From assembly GCA_050299835.1 (NCBI GenBank), contig JBNKWP010000004.1, forward strand, positions 186,001 to 250,000: a stretch of DNA of 64,000 nucleotides. The letters run 5' to 3'. The number at the start of each line of letters is the position of its first letter. Within the stretch, counting starts at the first letter, position 1. Positions 1 to 8,686 of the stretch are shown one piece after another. This stretch comes from JAJDOD01 sp050299835. Lineage in GTDB: Bacteria > Pseudomonadota > Alphaproteobacteria > Rhodobacterales > Rhodobacteraceae. The position numbers and the translations under genes are program-made. The notes beneath the pieces are model-generated. The model did not search any database and had not been told where the DNA came from. It saw nothing but the letters and a program-made list of their open reading frames with translations.

Positions 1-20
1 AAGGATGGCCGAGTGGGACC

Positions 21-45
21 AGTTGATCTTTGACTCAGATCAACT
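21..45. repeat. Perfect 9-bp inverted repeat at gene 3' end
   Basis: Arms AGTTGATCT (21-29) and AGATCAACT (37-45) are perfectly complementary around a 7-base loop. The right arm overlaps the stop codon (40-42) of the minus-strand DUF6173 gene. It could act as a transcript-end hairpin, but no T tract follows on either strand, so terminator function is inferred from position only. Confidence 0.45.
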
Positions 46-513
46 CGCGTCTGCCTGTTCATCCTCCAGCCCGGCGGCAAGCCGGAATCCGATGCGGCGT
101 GGCTCGTCACCGGCCACTTCCTTCGGCATCGCCCGCAAAAGCACGTTCAACTGGCTGACATGCTGGACAAGCTGCACCCGCGTCCCGGTCTGGTCGGTGC
201 CGTAAAACGTCACGATATCGGGATCGAAATGGCCCAGCCCCTCGATCCTCAGAAACCCGCCACCGGTATCGGTGAACCCCATCGCCACTTCATGTTCGGC
301 GTCCAGCATCTTCTCGAAATTCTGGATATAGAGGATCAGCCGCTGATAGGCCCATTCCGCGGGGCTCTTTTTTTCCACCGGCTCCTTGATGATACAGGGT
401 GGCAGCGCTTCCTGCTCCACCGTCTGCTGGCCGGGGTCGGAGTGAACGGCGGCGCGGCGCGGTTCGGCAATGGTTTCCGAAAACTCCGCTGTCACCTTGA
501 TGTTTTCACTCAT
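40..513 (-). CDS. DUF6173 family protein
   Basis: This is a 157-residue cytoplasmic protein with no signal peptide or membrane segment. The first 50 residues look disordered. The rest carries the pattern I associate with DUF6173: an alpha-helical start (WAYQRLILYIQNFE), a glycine-rich strand (GFTDTGGGFLRIEGLG) and an IVTFYGTD...VQLVQHVSQLNVLL segment. The function of the family is unknown. The ATG at 513 was chosen because the longer frame upstream is Arg/Ala-rich and overlaps the end of the preceding MBL gene. It lies 56 bp downstream of that gene on the same strand and may be the third gene of an operon with the acyl-CoA dehydrogenase. The family name comes from memory of its conserved core. 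Confidence 0.85.
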   Translation of the reverse strand: MSENIKVTAEFSETIAEPRRAAVHSDPGQQTVEQEALPPCIIKEPVEKKSPAEWAYQRLILYIQNFEKMLDAEHEVAMGFTDTGGGFLRIEGLGHFDPDIVTFYGTDQTGTRVQLVQHVSQLNVLLRAMPKEVAGDEPRRIGFRLAAGLEDEQADAS

Positions 514-569
514 TGCAGTCTCCCGATCGGCACCCTTCGTGGGTAACAAGCCGACCGGACAGGTGCCAG

Positions 570-1607
570 TCACTTTTGCGCGTAAACCCAGGCCCCATCT
601 TCGCGCCGCATCCGCGTGACCCTCCCGATGTGCCAGAGGTGCTGGCAATGAGCAACCGCCTCGACCAGGGCAAGGCCGTATTCGCCACCTCGAATCTCGC
701 GCTTGAAGATCGGCAGGAAACTGTCCCCCGCCGTCGCAGGCTCGGTGAGAAAGGCTTCCAGCCGGTCCAGCGCCGAGATATGGTTCTCAATCATCTGATC
801 CAACCTTGTCGGCAATCCGACAAAGGGCAGTTTGTGCCCCGGCAGAACGAAATGGCCCTCCCGCGCAAGGGGTTGGAACGTCCGGCAGGAGGAAAGCCAG
901 TCGGCCACCGGATCAGCCTCCGGCTCCGTGGGATAGACACCAAGATTTGGCGAAATCGATGGCAGAAGCTGGTCGCCGCCAAGGATCAAATCGTCATCCT
1001 CGGACCAGAGCGTCGCATGTTCTGGCGCATGACCATGCCCGATCCGAACCCGCCAGGCGCGGCCGCCAATGGTGAGCCGGTCGCCTTCCTGCACTCGCTG
1101 AAACCCCAATGGCAAAGGGGCGATCACATCGGCGAAGTTGAAGGGACGTTCACCGACGCGCTGCGCCAGGACTTCAGGCGCCATCCCGGCGGAGCGATAG
1201 AACGCCAGCGCGTCCTCAACCGGCTGCTCCTGCACATCCAGCGCCAGCATCCGCGCCATCAGGTAAGCGGTCCTGGTGGTCCAAAGCTCCACCCCCTGCT
1301 CCCGGAACCAGCCCGCCAGCCCGATATGGTCAGGATGGTGATGCGTGACCAAGACACGGGACACCGGCCTGCCCTTCAACGGCCCGCCCAGCGCCGCCTC
1401 CATCGCCGCACGTCCGGACTTGGTGCCGATCCCGGTGTCGATCAGCGTCCAGCCGTCACCATCGTCCAGTGCGTAGACATTCACGTGATCCAGCGCCATC
1501 GGCAACGGCAGGCGGACCCAGAGCACCCCTTCGGCCACCTCTTTTGCCGCCCCGAATTCGGGCGGCTCCTCGATGGGATAGCGGATCGCTCGGGTCGGTG
1601 CGTTCAC
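570..1607 (-). CDS. MBL-fold metallo-hydrolase
   Basis: This 345-residue protein is a metallo-beta-lactamase-fold hydrolase, probably with a di-metal site. The signature THHHPDH is near residue 90, a second metal histidine lies in GHGHAPEH, and later Asp/His ligands sit in LGGDQLLP and VLPGHKLP. The C-terminal quarter resembles the winged extension of LACTB2/glyoxalase-II-like members. There is no signal peptide, so it is cytosolic. Its start overlaps the last 4 bases of the acyl-CoA dehydrogenase gene, indicating translational coupling. Hydrolysis of a thioester or lactone linked to acyl-CoA catabolism is a reasonable inference, but the substrate cannot be read from sequence. Confidence 0.9.
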   Translation of the reverse strand: MNAPTRAIRYPIEEPPEFGAAKEVAEGVLWVRLPLPMALDHVNVYALDDGDGWTLIDTGIGTKSGRAAMEAALGGPLKGRPVSRVLVTHHHPDHIGLAGWFREQGVELWTTRTAYLMARMLALDVQEQPVEDALAFYRSAGMAPEVLAQRVGERPFNFADVIAPLPLGFQRVQEGDRLTIGGRAWRVRIGHGHAPEHATLWSEDDDLILGGDQLLPSISPNLGVYPTEPEADPVADWLSSCRTFQPLAREGHFVLPGHKLPFVGLPTRLDQMIENHISALDRLEAFLTEPATAGDSFLPIFKREIRGGEYGLALVEAVAHCQHLWHIGRVTRMRREDGAWVYAQK

Positions 1608-3307
1608 GACGCCAGCTCTTCCGGTGTCAGGTCATAGAGCCCCGCCGCGCCCACGCGGACCTGCGCCAGGAGCGCGCCATGTTCCGGCAGCACCCGGTCG
1701 ATATAAAACCGCGCCAACGCCACACGAGGCCCTTCGCCCTCGGCCCTGGCCGCCGCGAGGTGATAGTGGCCGCCCAGTACCCGCGCCGCCGCCTTCAGAT
1801 AGGGCACGGCACCCGGAAACCGCTCGTCCAGCCCCTCGCCCACCAGCCATTCCGTGGTCTCGCGCAGGGTCTCCGCCGCCGCCCAGACCTTTTCCGCCAG
1901 GTTCGGGAAATCCGCCCGCGCCGCCTCAGCGCCCACCTCAACTTCGTCCAGCAGGCGATACATCGCCTCGCCCCCGTCCATCATCTTGCGGGCCACCAGA
2001 TCAATCGCCTGAATGCCGTTCGTGCCTTCGTAGATCGATGTCACACGCACATCGCGCAGATATTGTGCCGCCCCGGTTTCCTCGATGAATCCCATGCCGC
2101 CATGCACCTGAATACCCATATCCGCGACCTTTGCACCCGTTTCCGTCCCGAACGCCTTGGCAATCGGCGTCAAAAGCGCCGCCCGCGCCTGCCACGCGTC
2201 ATCCCCGGTGGCGCGGCCCATGTCGATGGACACCGCACAGTCGAGCGCGATGGCACGCGCCACGAAGATCTCCGCCTTCATCTCCGTCAGCATCCGCCGC
2301 ACATCGGCATGTTCGACAATCGTGCCCGAGCCACCGGCTTTGCCCTGTTTGCGCTCCCGCGCATATTCCAGCGCCTTCTGATACGCTCCTTCCGCCGCAC
2401 CGATCCCCTGGCAGCCGACAGCAAGACGGGCATTGTTCATCATCGTGAACATCGCCGCCATCCCGCCATTCTCCGCCCCGATCATCCAGCCCCTGGCATT
2501 GTCGTATTCCATCACGGCGGTGGGGGAGCCATGCAGCCCCATCTTGTGTTCCAGGCTCACCACACGCAGGCTGTTGCGCTCACCGGGATTGCCGTCCGCG
2601 TCAGGAATGAATTTCGGCACAAGGAACAGGCTGATCCCCTTGGTCCCCGCCACCGCATCGGGAAGCCGTGCCAGAACCAGATGGCAGACATTGCCCGCAA
2701 AATCCGCATCGCCCCATGAGATGAAAATCTTCTGCCCGCTGATGCTGTAGCTTCCGTCCCCGTTCGGCTCCGCCTTCGACCGAAGCGCCCCCACATCGCT
2801 GCCCGCCTGCGGCTCGGTCAGGTTCATAGTCCCGATCCATTCGCCGGAGACGAGCTTCGGCAGGTAGAGCTCCTTGATCTCGTCGGTCGCATGAGCCTCA
2901 AGAGCCTCGATCTGGCCAAACGACAAGACCGGGCAAAGATGCAACGCCAGACAGGCCCCCGACATCATGTCGTTGATCGCCGTGCCGATGGCGACCGGCA
3001 GGCCCATGCCCCCGTATTCCGGGTCGGCCATCACCCCGATCCAGCCACCTTCCGCAATCGCCTGATAGCCCTCTGCAAAACCCGGCGAGCTGCGCACGAC
3101 ACCGTTATCCAGAACCGCCGGATGCAGATCGCCATTGCGTTGCAGCGGGGCCAGAATCTCGTCGGAAAGCTTGCCCGCCTCGTTCAAAATGGCCTCGACC
3201 ATGTCCGGCGTCGCCTCGGAATACCGCTTGGTGGCCGCGACGGCGGCGAAATCCACCAGACGACCCAGTATGAAACGGTGATCCCTGACCGGTGACCTGT
3301 ACGGCAT
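1604..3307 (-). CDS. Acyl-CoA dehydrogenase, large DmdC-like subfamily
   Basis: This 567-residue FAD enzyme oxidises an acyl-CoA to the 2-enoyl-CoA and passes electrons to ETF. Its length and C-terminal extension match the long acyl-CoA dehydrogenase class that includes 3-methylmercaptopropionyl-CoA dehydrogenase (DmdC), not the 380-residue short class. Visible marks are the FAD/substrate region TEPQAGSDVGAL followed by GQKIFISWGDAD, the helix QVHGGMGFIEETGAAQYLRD, and IYEGTNGIQAIDL. It is the first gene of a minus-strand set with the MBL hydrolase. Substrate choice between DMSP-derived and other short or branched acyl-CoAs is not decided by sequence, and dmdA/B/D are not in this window. Confidence 0.9.
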   Translation of the reverse strand: MPYRSPVRDHRFILGRLVDFAAVAATKRYSEATPDMVEAILNEAGKLSDEILAPLQRNGDLHPAVLDNGVVRSSPGFAEGYQAIAEGGWIGVMADPEYGGMGLPVAIGTAINDMMSGACLALHLCPVLSFGQIEALEAHATDEIKELYLPKLVSGEWIGTMNLTEPQAGSDVGALRSKAEPNGDGSYSISGQKIFISWGDADFAGNVCHLVLARLPDAVAGTKGISLFLVPKFIPDADGNPGERNSLRVVSLEHKMGLHGSPTAVMEYDNARGWMIGAENGGMAAMFTMMNNARLAVGCQGIGAAEGAYQKALEYARERKQGKAGGSGTIVEHADVRRMLTEMKAEIFVARAIALDCAVSIDMGRATGDDAWQARAALLTPIAKAFGTETGAKVADMGIQVHGGMGFIEETGAAQYLRDVRVTSIYEGTNGIQAIDLVARKMMDGGEAMYRLLDEVEVGAEAARADFPNLAEKVWAAAETLRETTEWLVGEGLDERFPGAVPYLKAAARVLGGHYHLAAARAEGEGPRVALARFYIDRVLPEHGALLAQVRVGAAGLYDLTPEELAS

Positions 3308-3419
3308 CGCGAACTCCCCGATTTGGCTTGGCTTTATGGCTGCGCCAAGTTAACGCGAGCGAAGATTAAACGGCAGGCGACCCGTCGCAACCGGGACGCA
3401 GCGTCACGGGAGAAGCGGG

Positions 3420-4349
3420 TTGAAGACCGAACGGCTGGGCATTGGAACCGAAGACATCGAACGTGCCGCCCGGCTCCTGCGGGATGGCGAACTGGTCGCC
3501 TTTCCGACCGAGACGGTCTACGGCCTTGGCGCGGACGCGCGAAACGACCTTGCCGTGGCGGCCATATTCGAGGCCAAGGGTCGGCCCAGTTTTAACCCGC
3601 TAATCGTCCATGTAGCATCGATCGACGCCGCGAATGAAATCGGTCAAATCCCTGATAACGCGAACCAATTCCTTTCCGACGGCTGGCCCGCCGGACTGAC
3701 GCTCGTGGTCCCTCTACGCGCCTCCTCCGGGCTTTCCCCCCTGACGACGGCCGGTCTGCCAAGCGTCGGCCTGCGGGTGCCGCACTCCGATGCCGCCCGG
3801 CACCTTCTCGAAGCCTTCGGTGGCCCCATCGCAGCCCCTTCGGCCAATCCCTCGGGCCGGATCAGCCCGACCACTGCCGGGCATGTCCTGACCGGCCTGG
3901 ACGGGCGCATTGCGGCGGTCGTGGATGGCGGGCAGGCTCTGAGCGGCCTGGAATCCACGATCATCGGCTTCGACGATGCCGGCCCGATCGTCCTGCGCGA
4001 GGGCGTCCATGCGGTGCCCGACGACCTTCGGCGGAAGACGGCCGTGACAGGCTCCACCCCAAGCCCAGACGCGCCGGGCATGATGGCCTCCCACTACGCG
4101 CCACGCGGCCAACTGCGGATGAACGTCGCCGCACCCGAGCCGGACGAATGGTTCATCGGTTTTGGAGAGATCGGCGGAGATGCCACGCTTTCGGCGTCCG
4201 GCGATCTGAGGGAGGCTGCAGCCCGCCTCTTCGCCCTTCTGCACGAGGCTGACGACAAACCGAAAATCGCGGTCGCCCCTATCCCCGACACCGGTCTCGG
4301 CCGCGCAATCAACGACCGCCTGCGCCGTGCCGCGGTGCCCCGAACCTAG
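3420..4349 (+). CDS. L-threonylcarbamoyladenylate synthase (Sua5/YciO/YrdC)
   Basis: This 309-residue enzyme makes threonylcarbamoyl-AMP from threonine, bicarbonate and ATP, the first step of the tRNA t6A37 modification. The YrdC core spans about residues 10-195, with LVAFPTETVYGLGADA, KGRPSFNPLIVH and the PSANPSGRISPTT loop. A C-terminal Sua5 domain (about 220-309) begins after the linker SPDAPGMMASHYAPR, so it is the long Sua5 type rather than short TsaC. The start is TTG at 3420, preceded by a purine-rich GGGAGAAG. The 3' end shares a CTAG with the stop of the convergent neighbour. Confidence 0.93.
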   Translation: MKTERLGIGTEDIERAARLLRDGELVAFPTETVYGLGADARNDLAVAAIFEAKGRPSFNPLIVHVASIDAANEIGQIPDNANQFLSDGWPAGLTLVVPLRASSGLSPLTTAGLPSVGLRVPHSDAARHLLEAFGGPIAAPSANPSGRISPTTAGHVLTGLDGRIAAVVDGGQALSGLESTIIGFDDAGPIVLREGVHAVPDDLRRKTAVTGSTPSPDAPGMMASHYAPRGQLRMNVAAPEPDEWFIGFGEIGGDATLSASGDLREAAARLFALLHEADDKPKIAVAPIPDTGLGRAINDRLRRAAVPRT

Positions 4350-4579
4350 TCCGGGCGCTGTTTGTAGACGCCTTCGGGAAGGTTCAGCGCCTCCTTCAGA
4401 TCGCTCAGTTGCGCCAGCGAAAGGGTGATCCGGTGAAGCGTCTCTCCGTCATGGCCCAACTGCTCGATAGTGATGCAATCTTCGAAGGCATTGATGGTGA
4501 CATCTTCCTGCCGATGGGTGGCCGCATCGTCGATCAGGGTGACAACCGTGGCGTCGAATTCGTGCTCGATGGTAAACAT
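4346..4579 (-). CDS. Conserved small hypothetical protein
   Basis: This acidic 77-residue protein alternates predicted strands and helices (EFDATVVTLIDD, DCITIEQLG, LHRITLSLAQLSDLKEALN) and ends VYKQRPD. It has no signal peptide or membrane segment. The ATG at 4579 was chosen because any longer version would run antisense through the M48 protease gene. Codon use matches its neighbours. The last bases overlap the threonylcarbamoyl-AMP synthase stop in a shared CTAG. I do not recognise a named family. Confidence 0.75.
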   Translation of the reverse strand: MFTIEHEFDATVVTLIDDAATHRQEDVTINAFEDCITIEQLGHDGETLHRITLSLAQLSDLKEALNLPEGVYKQRPD

Positions 4580-4708
4580 GGCCGCGACACTGGCGGAGTG
4601 CGGTGTTGCACGCAAGCGCGGAGGTTTGCCGAACGACACGAAGCCAGTTGAAAATCCGCAGGACCGGCGCAAGTATGAGCCTCCGAACCACGCGCCACGG
4701 AGAAAACC

Positions 4709-5407
4709 ATGCGTCGCCTGACCGCCCTCCTCCTTTTGCCGCTGCTTGCGGCCTGTGATGTCCCAAGCTCGCCCTCGGGCGGCCCGAGCGAGCCCTTGCC
4801 GCAGGTCAGCCGGACCGGACGAGCGCAGACAGTGGCCGATTTCCGTGCCGTGGCCGCGCGCGTCGAACCGGTCGCGGAGCGGGTCTGCCGCCAGCGCACC
4901 AGCGGAAAGAATTGCGATTTCAGAATGGTCGTGGATACGCGCTCCGAATTGGGCGCGAACGCCTACCAGACCTATGACGAAAGCGGACGCCCCGTCCTCG
5001 GCATTACGCCCGCCCTGATCCGGGAGATGAAAAACCGCGACGAGATCGCCTTCGTCATCGGGCACGAGGCGGCGCACCACATCCGGGGGCATATCGGCCA
5101 GACCCAGACCTCGGCACAAACCGGAGCCATCCTCGGCGCGGTCCTCGGCAGTGCGGTCGGACTCGATCAGGCCGGCGTCGAACTGGCCACCAATATTGGT
5201 GGAACCGTGGGCGCGCGGCGTTATTCCAAAGACTTCGAACTGCAGGCGGACTCAATGGGGGCACAGATCACCGAGACAGCGGGCTATGACGCGATGCGGG
5301 GCGTTCTCTACTTCATGGACGCTTCCGATCCGGGCGACCGCTTCCTTGGCACTCACCCGCCCAATGCCGACCGTATCCGCGTGGTACAGAGAACCGTGGG
5401 CCGGTAA
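4709..5407 (+). CDS. M48-family metallopeptidase, lipoprotein
   Basis: The 232-residue precursor has an N-terminal lipoprotein signal (LLLLPLLAAC, lipidated Cys16), placing the enzyme at the periplasmic face of a membrane. The zinc site is HEAAH at 119-123 within FVIGHEAAHHIRGH, and the third ligand lies in the downstream DFELQAD motif. This is the arrangement of BepA/LoiP/Oma1-like M48 peptidases that act in envelope protein quality control. It is shorter than BepA and has no TPR region. It is divergent from the small 77-residue gene upstream and convergent with the glycosyltransferase downstream, with a hairpin between them. Confidence 0.92.
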   Translation: MRRLTALLLLPLLAACDVPSSPSGGPSEPLPQVSRTGRAQTVADFRAVAARVEPVAERVCRQRTSGKNCDFRMVVDTRSELGANAYQTYDESGRPVLGITPALIREMKNRDEIAFVIGHEAAHHIRGHIGQTQTSAQTGAILGAVLGSAVGLDQAGVELATNIGGTVGARRYSKDFELQADSMGAQITETAGYDAMRGVLYFMDASDPGDRFLGTHPPNADRIRVVQRTVGR

Positions 5408-5433
5408 ACGCGTTCCCGAAAACCGATATCGGC

Positions 5434-5456
5434 GGCGGCAGCCCTACTCTGCCGCC
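5434..5456. terminator. Bidirectional hairpin between convergent genes
   Basis: Arms GGCGGCAG (5434-5441) and CTGCCGCC (5449-5456) form a perfect 8-bp GC-rich stem with a 7-base loop. It lies between the ends of the M48 gene and the large glycosyltransferase gene and overlaps the latter's last codons. There is no T tract. Confidence 0.55.
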
Positions 5457-8400
5457 TCCGGCACCGTGTCACCCTCTTCCGGCACCCGCTCCCGCCAGAT
5501 CGCATCCGGCAAGGACGGGTTGGTGATCGCCTCAAAAAGCGCCCGGTAATCCGGCTCCGCCATCAGCGCAGCAATGCGGTCCCGATGCCAGCCAACGGCG
5601 CTCTGGTGCAGGCGAAACAGGTCCTCATCCGCCAGAAGCCGGGCAAGTTCTTCTTTCGCACGCGGCAGACGGCACAGGATCGACCGGTCGGTCTCGGTCG
5701 CGTAGTTCCGGTTGCACCAGTACGCGACCCCCTGGTCCTGATCCACATGGTTGATCCGCCCGCGCTGGCGTTTCACCAGGAAACTCTCCGCTGACCGCAG
5801 CACGTAATGGTTCAGCGTCACCATGTCATAGCCGATGGTATCCTTGCGACTGAACCACTCGTTCTTCCGCGCCACCCGCTCCGGCATCACCCGGCCCGCG
5901 CCATTGACCCAGCGCACCTCGCCCTCCCGCTCGGGATCGAGGTCGAGGGGTCGGTGAACCCCGATTTTCCCGAAAGGTCCATCGGGCCGGTAGAACGACT
6001 TGAACCCCCATCCCAACCGGGGCTTCGGGATATAAAGCGGCGCGCAGGCGGTAAATTGCTCGGTCTGCCAGCGGTCCTCATAGGCGTGAACGCCGCGATT
6101 GCCGAAGAACCGCCAGGTCATCGAAATCACGTTGGGATCGCCCGCCGCCCGCAGCAGTTCGGTAAAGGTCCCCGCGCCCACGTGGATGTTCACGAACTCG
6201 TCCACGTCGATAACGCCCACCCAGTCAGCCCCCTGCACAACCGCCTGCGCAATCGCGTCGTTCAACGCCCCGCGCTGCGGCTTCTGCCCCGCCTCCCGGT
6301 TGAACGGATTGTCCCGGCGGGTGACGATCCCCATCGCTTGCAACCGGTCCAGCACCGCATCGGTCGGGTCGTCGCAATCGTTTGTGTAGACAAGGAAATG
6401 CGTGACCCCGATCGACAGGTGATAGGCGACCCATTCCAGAATGAAGCAGCCCTCGTTCTTCATCGAGGTGACGATGACGATGTTCTCGGACTTCGGCGCG
6501 GGATCGAGCGGCGTCAGCATCTCCTGCCGCTTCTGCACGCGGGTCATCAATCCCTGAAACTGCTCCGCCGCCGCGCGTCCCGTCGCAGGCGGTTCCTTGC
6601 GCAGCGCGAAGACGTCGCCGCCTGCGGCAGGAATGGTCTTGGGTGCCTCTTTGGTCTCCGGCAGCGCAACCGCCTCAACACTGTGGGAGGACGGATCAGC
6701 GGCAATCGCGTTATAGAAGGCGGCCTCGCGCGCGGTCTCGCGCAGATCAGCAATTCGCGCCCGGTGCCACGCCACCGCGCGGTCATGCAAGGGCCCAAGG
6801 ATCGGATCTGCGGCAAAGGCCTGGCGCAGCCCGGCCCCAAGCGCCAGACGCGGGAGGATGGAAGCATCCTCCTCGTCGTTCCGGTTGTAGGTGTTCCAGT
6901 ATTCGAATCCCTGCGGCCGGGCGACATGGTTGGTCCGGCCCCGGTCGCGCTTGACCAGAAAGCTCTCGCAGGACCGCGTGGCATAGTGGTTCAGCGTCAC
7001 CAGATCATAGCCCCAGCAGTCGATGCCCGACCGCCAGCCGCTTTCGAGATACCGCTCCGGCATCGCTTCGCCCGATCCGTTGGTCCAGCGCGGCATGCCC
7101 GCTGTCGCCTCATGCGGACGGTGGACACCGAACGCCCTGAAAGGAGCCTCCCGGCGGAAAATCGTCTTGAACCCCCAGGCCTGGTGCGGCTTGCGGGTGA
7201 GAAGCGGCGCGGCGCGAGTGAACTGCTCGGCGACCGGCTCATCGGCGTAGTCCGTCACACCGGAGGTGCCGAAAAGCCGCCATGTCATCGAGATCAGGTC
7301 GGGATCGCCCGCCGCAGCGAAGAGGTCCCTCAGGCGACCCTCGCCAACATGGATGTTGATATACTCGTCCACATCCATCACCACGACCGCATCGGCCCGG
7401 CGCACCAGCGGATGCGTCGCCGCATCTTCCAAAGCCTTCCGCTGTGGCTTCTCCCCTTCCTCCACCGGGTTATCGACCCGCGTGACCAGCCCGCGCATGG
7501 CCAACGTATCGAGGATCGCCTCGGTCTCGTCGTCGCAATCGTTGGTGTAGACCAGGAAATGCGTGATCCCGACGCCCAGATGATAGGCAACCCAGTCCAG
7601 GATGAACGGCCCCTCGTTCCGCATCGTGGTGACGGCCACGACATCGTCCAGCGGTCGAGTCTGGGTAGCGGCGGCGCGATAGCTCTTTCCAGATGCGGCC
7701 TCCCGATAGACCCGCGCAAAGGGATGATCCCGATCGGGGTTCGGGAAATCACGCAGCGGTGCCTCGCAAGGGTCGATCCGGTGCTTCATCAGGTATTGCC
7801 CGACAAGGCTTTCGGGATGCGGCAGCCCCTGGTCGCGCTCGGCGAGACGCTTGCGGATACGGCGGCCATAGAGGTGGACGGACTGTGTGTCCTCGGTGAT
7901 GGCGCCCGCATGATCGACGCCCTCGGTCACCAGCTTGCGGCGCAATTTGAAGCTGTAGGGATAAAGCGCCACCTGCGGCAAGGCGCGGGCGACCTCCCCG
8001 GTTTCATGCAGGAAATGCGTGACCGCATGCGGCCCCCAGACGCCCCAGGTCTGCTCGCCGACATGGACGGGGTTCCCTGCGGCCTTGGCCTCTTGCCATT
8101 CCCTGCGCTTCCAGCGTTTTTCCCAGGGCGGGATGGCGAACTCGTCTCGCGTGAACTCCAGCAAAGCGGCAAGTGTGGGACTGTCCTGCGGCAGGCCAAG
8201 CACACCGCCGTTGATATGGTGCTCACTCTCCCAGCCGTAGAGATGGCCGTCCGCGGGCCGGAAGGGCCGCAGGCAATACGCGTCGGTGTCAGCCCAGATC
8301 GTTCGGTCGTGTCTTTCAAGCAGCTTGTAACGAAACAAGTCCGAATGCAGCGCGGGCGAGCCGGTGCGCTCATGGACAAGGAAGCCGGTCTCGGCAAGGA

Positions 8401-8563
8401 TGTCGGAGGCGTCGCGGTGTTCGACCCCGTCCGGCACCCGCCCGATCGGCTCATAGCTGTAAAGCGCCACATGGTGCCCGGCATCAAGGAAGGACTGCAC
8501 GCAAAGCTGTTCGAGGAAGGACAATTCCCCCCGCATCCACAGCATCGCGATCTGGAAATCCAT
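5444..8563 (-). CDS. Three-module glycosyltransferase (DXD sugar transferase plus two GT2-like modules)
   Basis: This 1039-residue cytosolic protein has no membrane segments. Residues 1-270 resemble DXD-type capsular/Gb3-synthase-like transferases: PALHSDLFRYKLL then WADTD at 90-94. Residues 308-605 and 693-1020 are two copies of one glycosyltransferase family 2 module (Glyco_tranf_2_4 type). Each has a T-x-x-(K/R)NEG motif (314-318, 701-705), FLVYTNDCDD (336-345, 723-732), a D-V-D-E catalytic-type motif (397-400, 786-789), WGFK and TLNHY...ESFLVKR. A proline- and charge-rich linker (about 610-690) separates them. It probably decorates a surface polysaccharide. The sugar and acceptor are unknown, and no other polysaccharide genes lie beside it. 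Confidence 0.85.
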   Translation of the reverse strand: MDFQIAMLWMRGELSFLEQLCVQSFLDAGHHVALYSYEPIGRVPDGVEHRDASDILAETGFLVHERTGSPALHSDLFRYKLLERHDRTIWADTDAYCLRPFRPADGHLYGWESEHHINGGVLGLPQDSPTLAALLEFTRDEFAIPPWEKRWKRREWQEAKAAGNPVHVGEQTWGVWGPHAVTHFLHETGEVARALPQVALYPYSFKLRRKLVTEGVDHAGAITEDTQSVHLYGRRIRKRLAERDQGLPHPESLVGQYLMKHRIDPCEAPLRDFPNPDRDHPFARVYREAASGKSYRAAATQTRPLDDVVAVTTMRNEGPFILDWVAYHLGVGITHFLVYTNDCDDETEAILDTLAMRGLVTRVDNPVEEGEKPQRKALEDAATHPLVRRADAVVVMDVDEYINIHVGEGRLRDLFAAAGDPDLISMTWRLFGTSGVTDYADEPVAEQFTRAAPLLTRKPHQAWGFKTIFRREAPFRAFGVHRPHEATAGMPRWTNGSGEAMPERYLESGWRSGIDCWGYDLVTLNHYATRSCESFLVKRDRGRTNHVARPQGFEYWNTYNRNDEEDASILPRLALGAGLRQAFAADPILGPLHDRAVAWHRARIADLRETAREAAFYNAIAADPSSHSVEAVALPETKEAPKTIPAAGGDVFALRKEPPATGRAAAEQFQGLMTRVQKRQEMLTPLDPAPKSENIVIVTSMKNEGCFILEWVAYHLSIGVTHFLVYTNDCDDPTDAVLDRLQAMGIVTRRDNPFNREAGQKPQRGALNDAIAQAVVQGADWVGVIDVDEFVNIHVGAGTFTELLRAAGDPNVISMTWRFFGNRGVHAYEDRWQTEQFTACAPLYIPKPRLGWGFKSFYRPDGPFGKIGVHRPLDLDPEREGEVRWVNGAGRVMPERVARKNEWFSRKDTIGYDMVTLNHYVLRSAESFLVKRQRGRINHVDQDQGVAYWCNRNYATETDRSILCRLPRAKEELARLLADEDLFRLHQSAVGWHRDRIAALMAEPDYRALFEAITNPSLPDAIWRERVPEEGDTVPEAAE

Positions 8564-8613
8564 GCCCTCTTGCCTCGCCCGCTCTCCGGTTTTGCAGAAA
8601 GTCTAACGTGGCA

Positions 8614-8680
8614 GGGCGAGGGAGCCAATCGGGTTTCGGGAGCCGCCCCTCTCCCTCGCGGCCGGAGGGGGGGCGAGGGG
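8614..8680. repeat. REP-like CCCTC/GAGGG inverted repeats
   Basis: The gap between the M20 and glycosyltransferase genes holds overlapping inverted repeats rich in GAGGG/CCCTC. GCGAGGGAG (8616-8624) pairs with CTCCCTCGC (8651-8659), and the latter also partly pairs with the downstream GGGGGGCGAGGGG. This resembles the dispersed repetitive extragenic elements common in proteobacteria. It may stabilise or end the M20 transcript. Confidence 0.5.
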
Positions 8681-8686
8681 AATGCC

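Noticed and set aside
1..75. GGCCGAGTGG near the left edge resembles the D-arm of class II tRNAs.
   Set aside because: No matching acceptor, anticodon or T arms follow, and the 3' end of the DUF6173 gene with its hairpin occupies the place.
3395..3405. GACGC-A-GCGTC palindrome before the threonylcarbamoyl-AMP synthase gene.
   Set aside because: The pentamer forms the stem here, not a loop with flanking paired arms, so it is not a member of the hairpin-array family.
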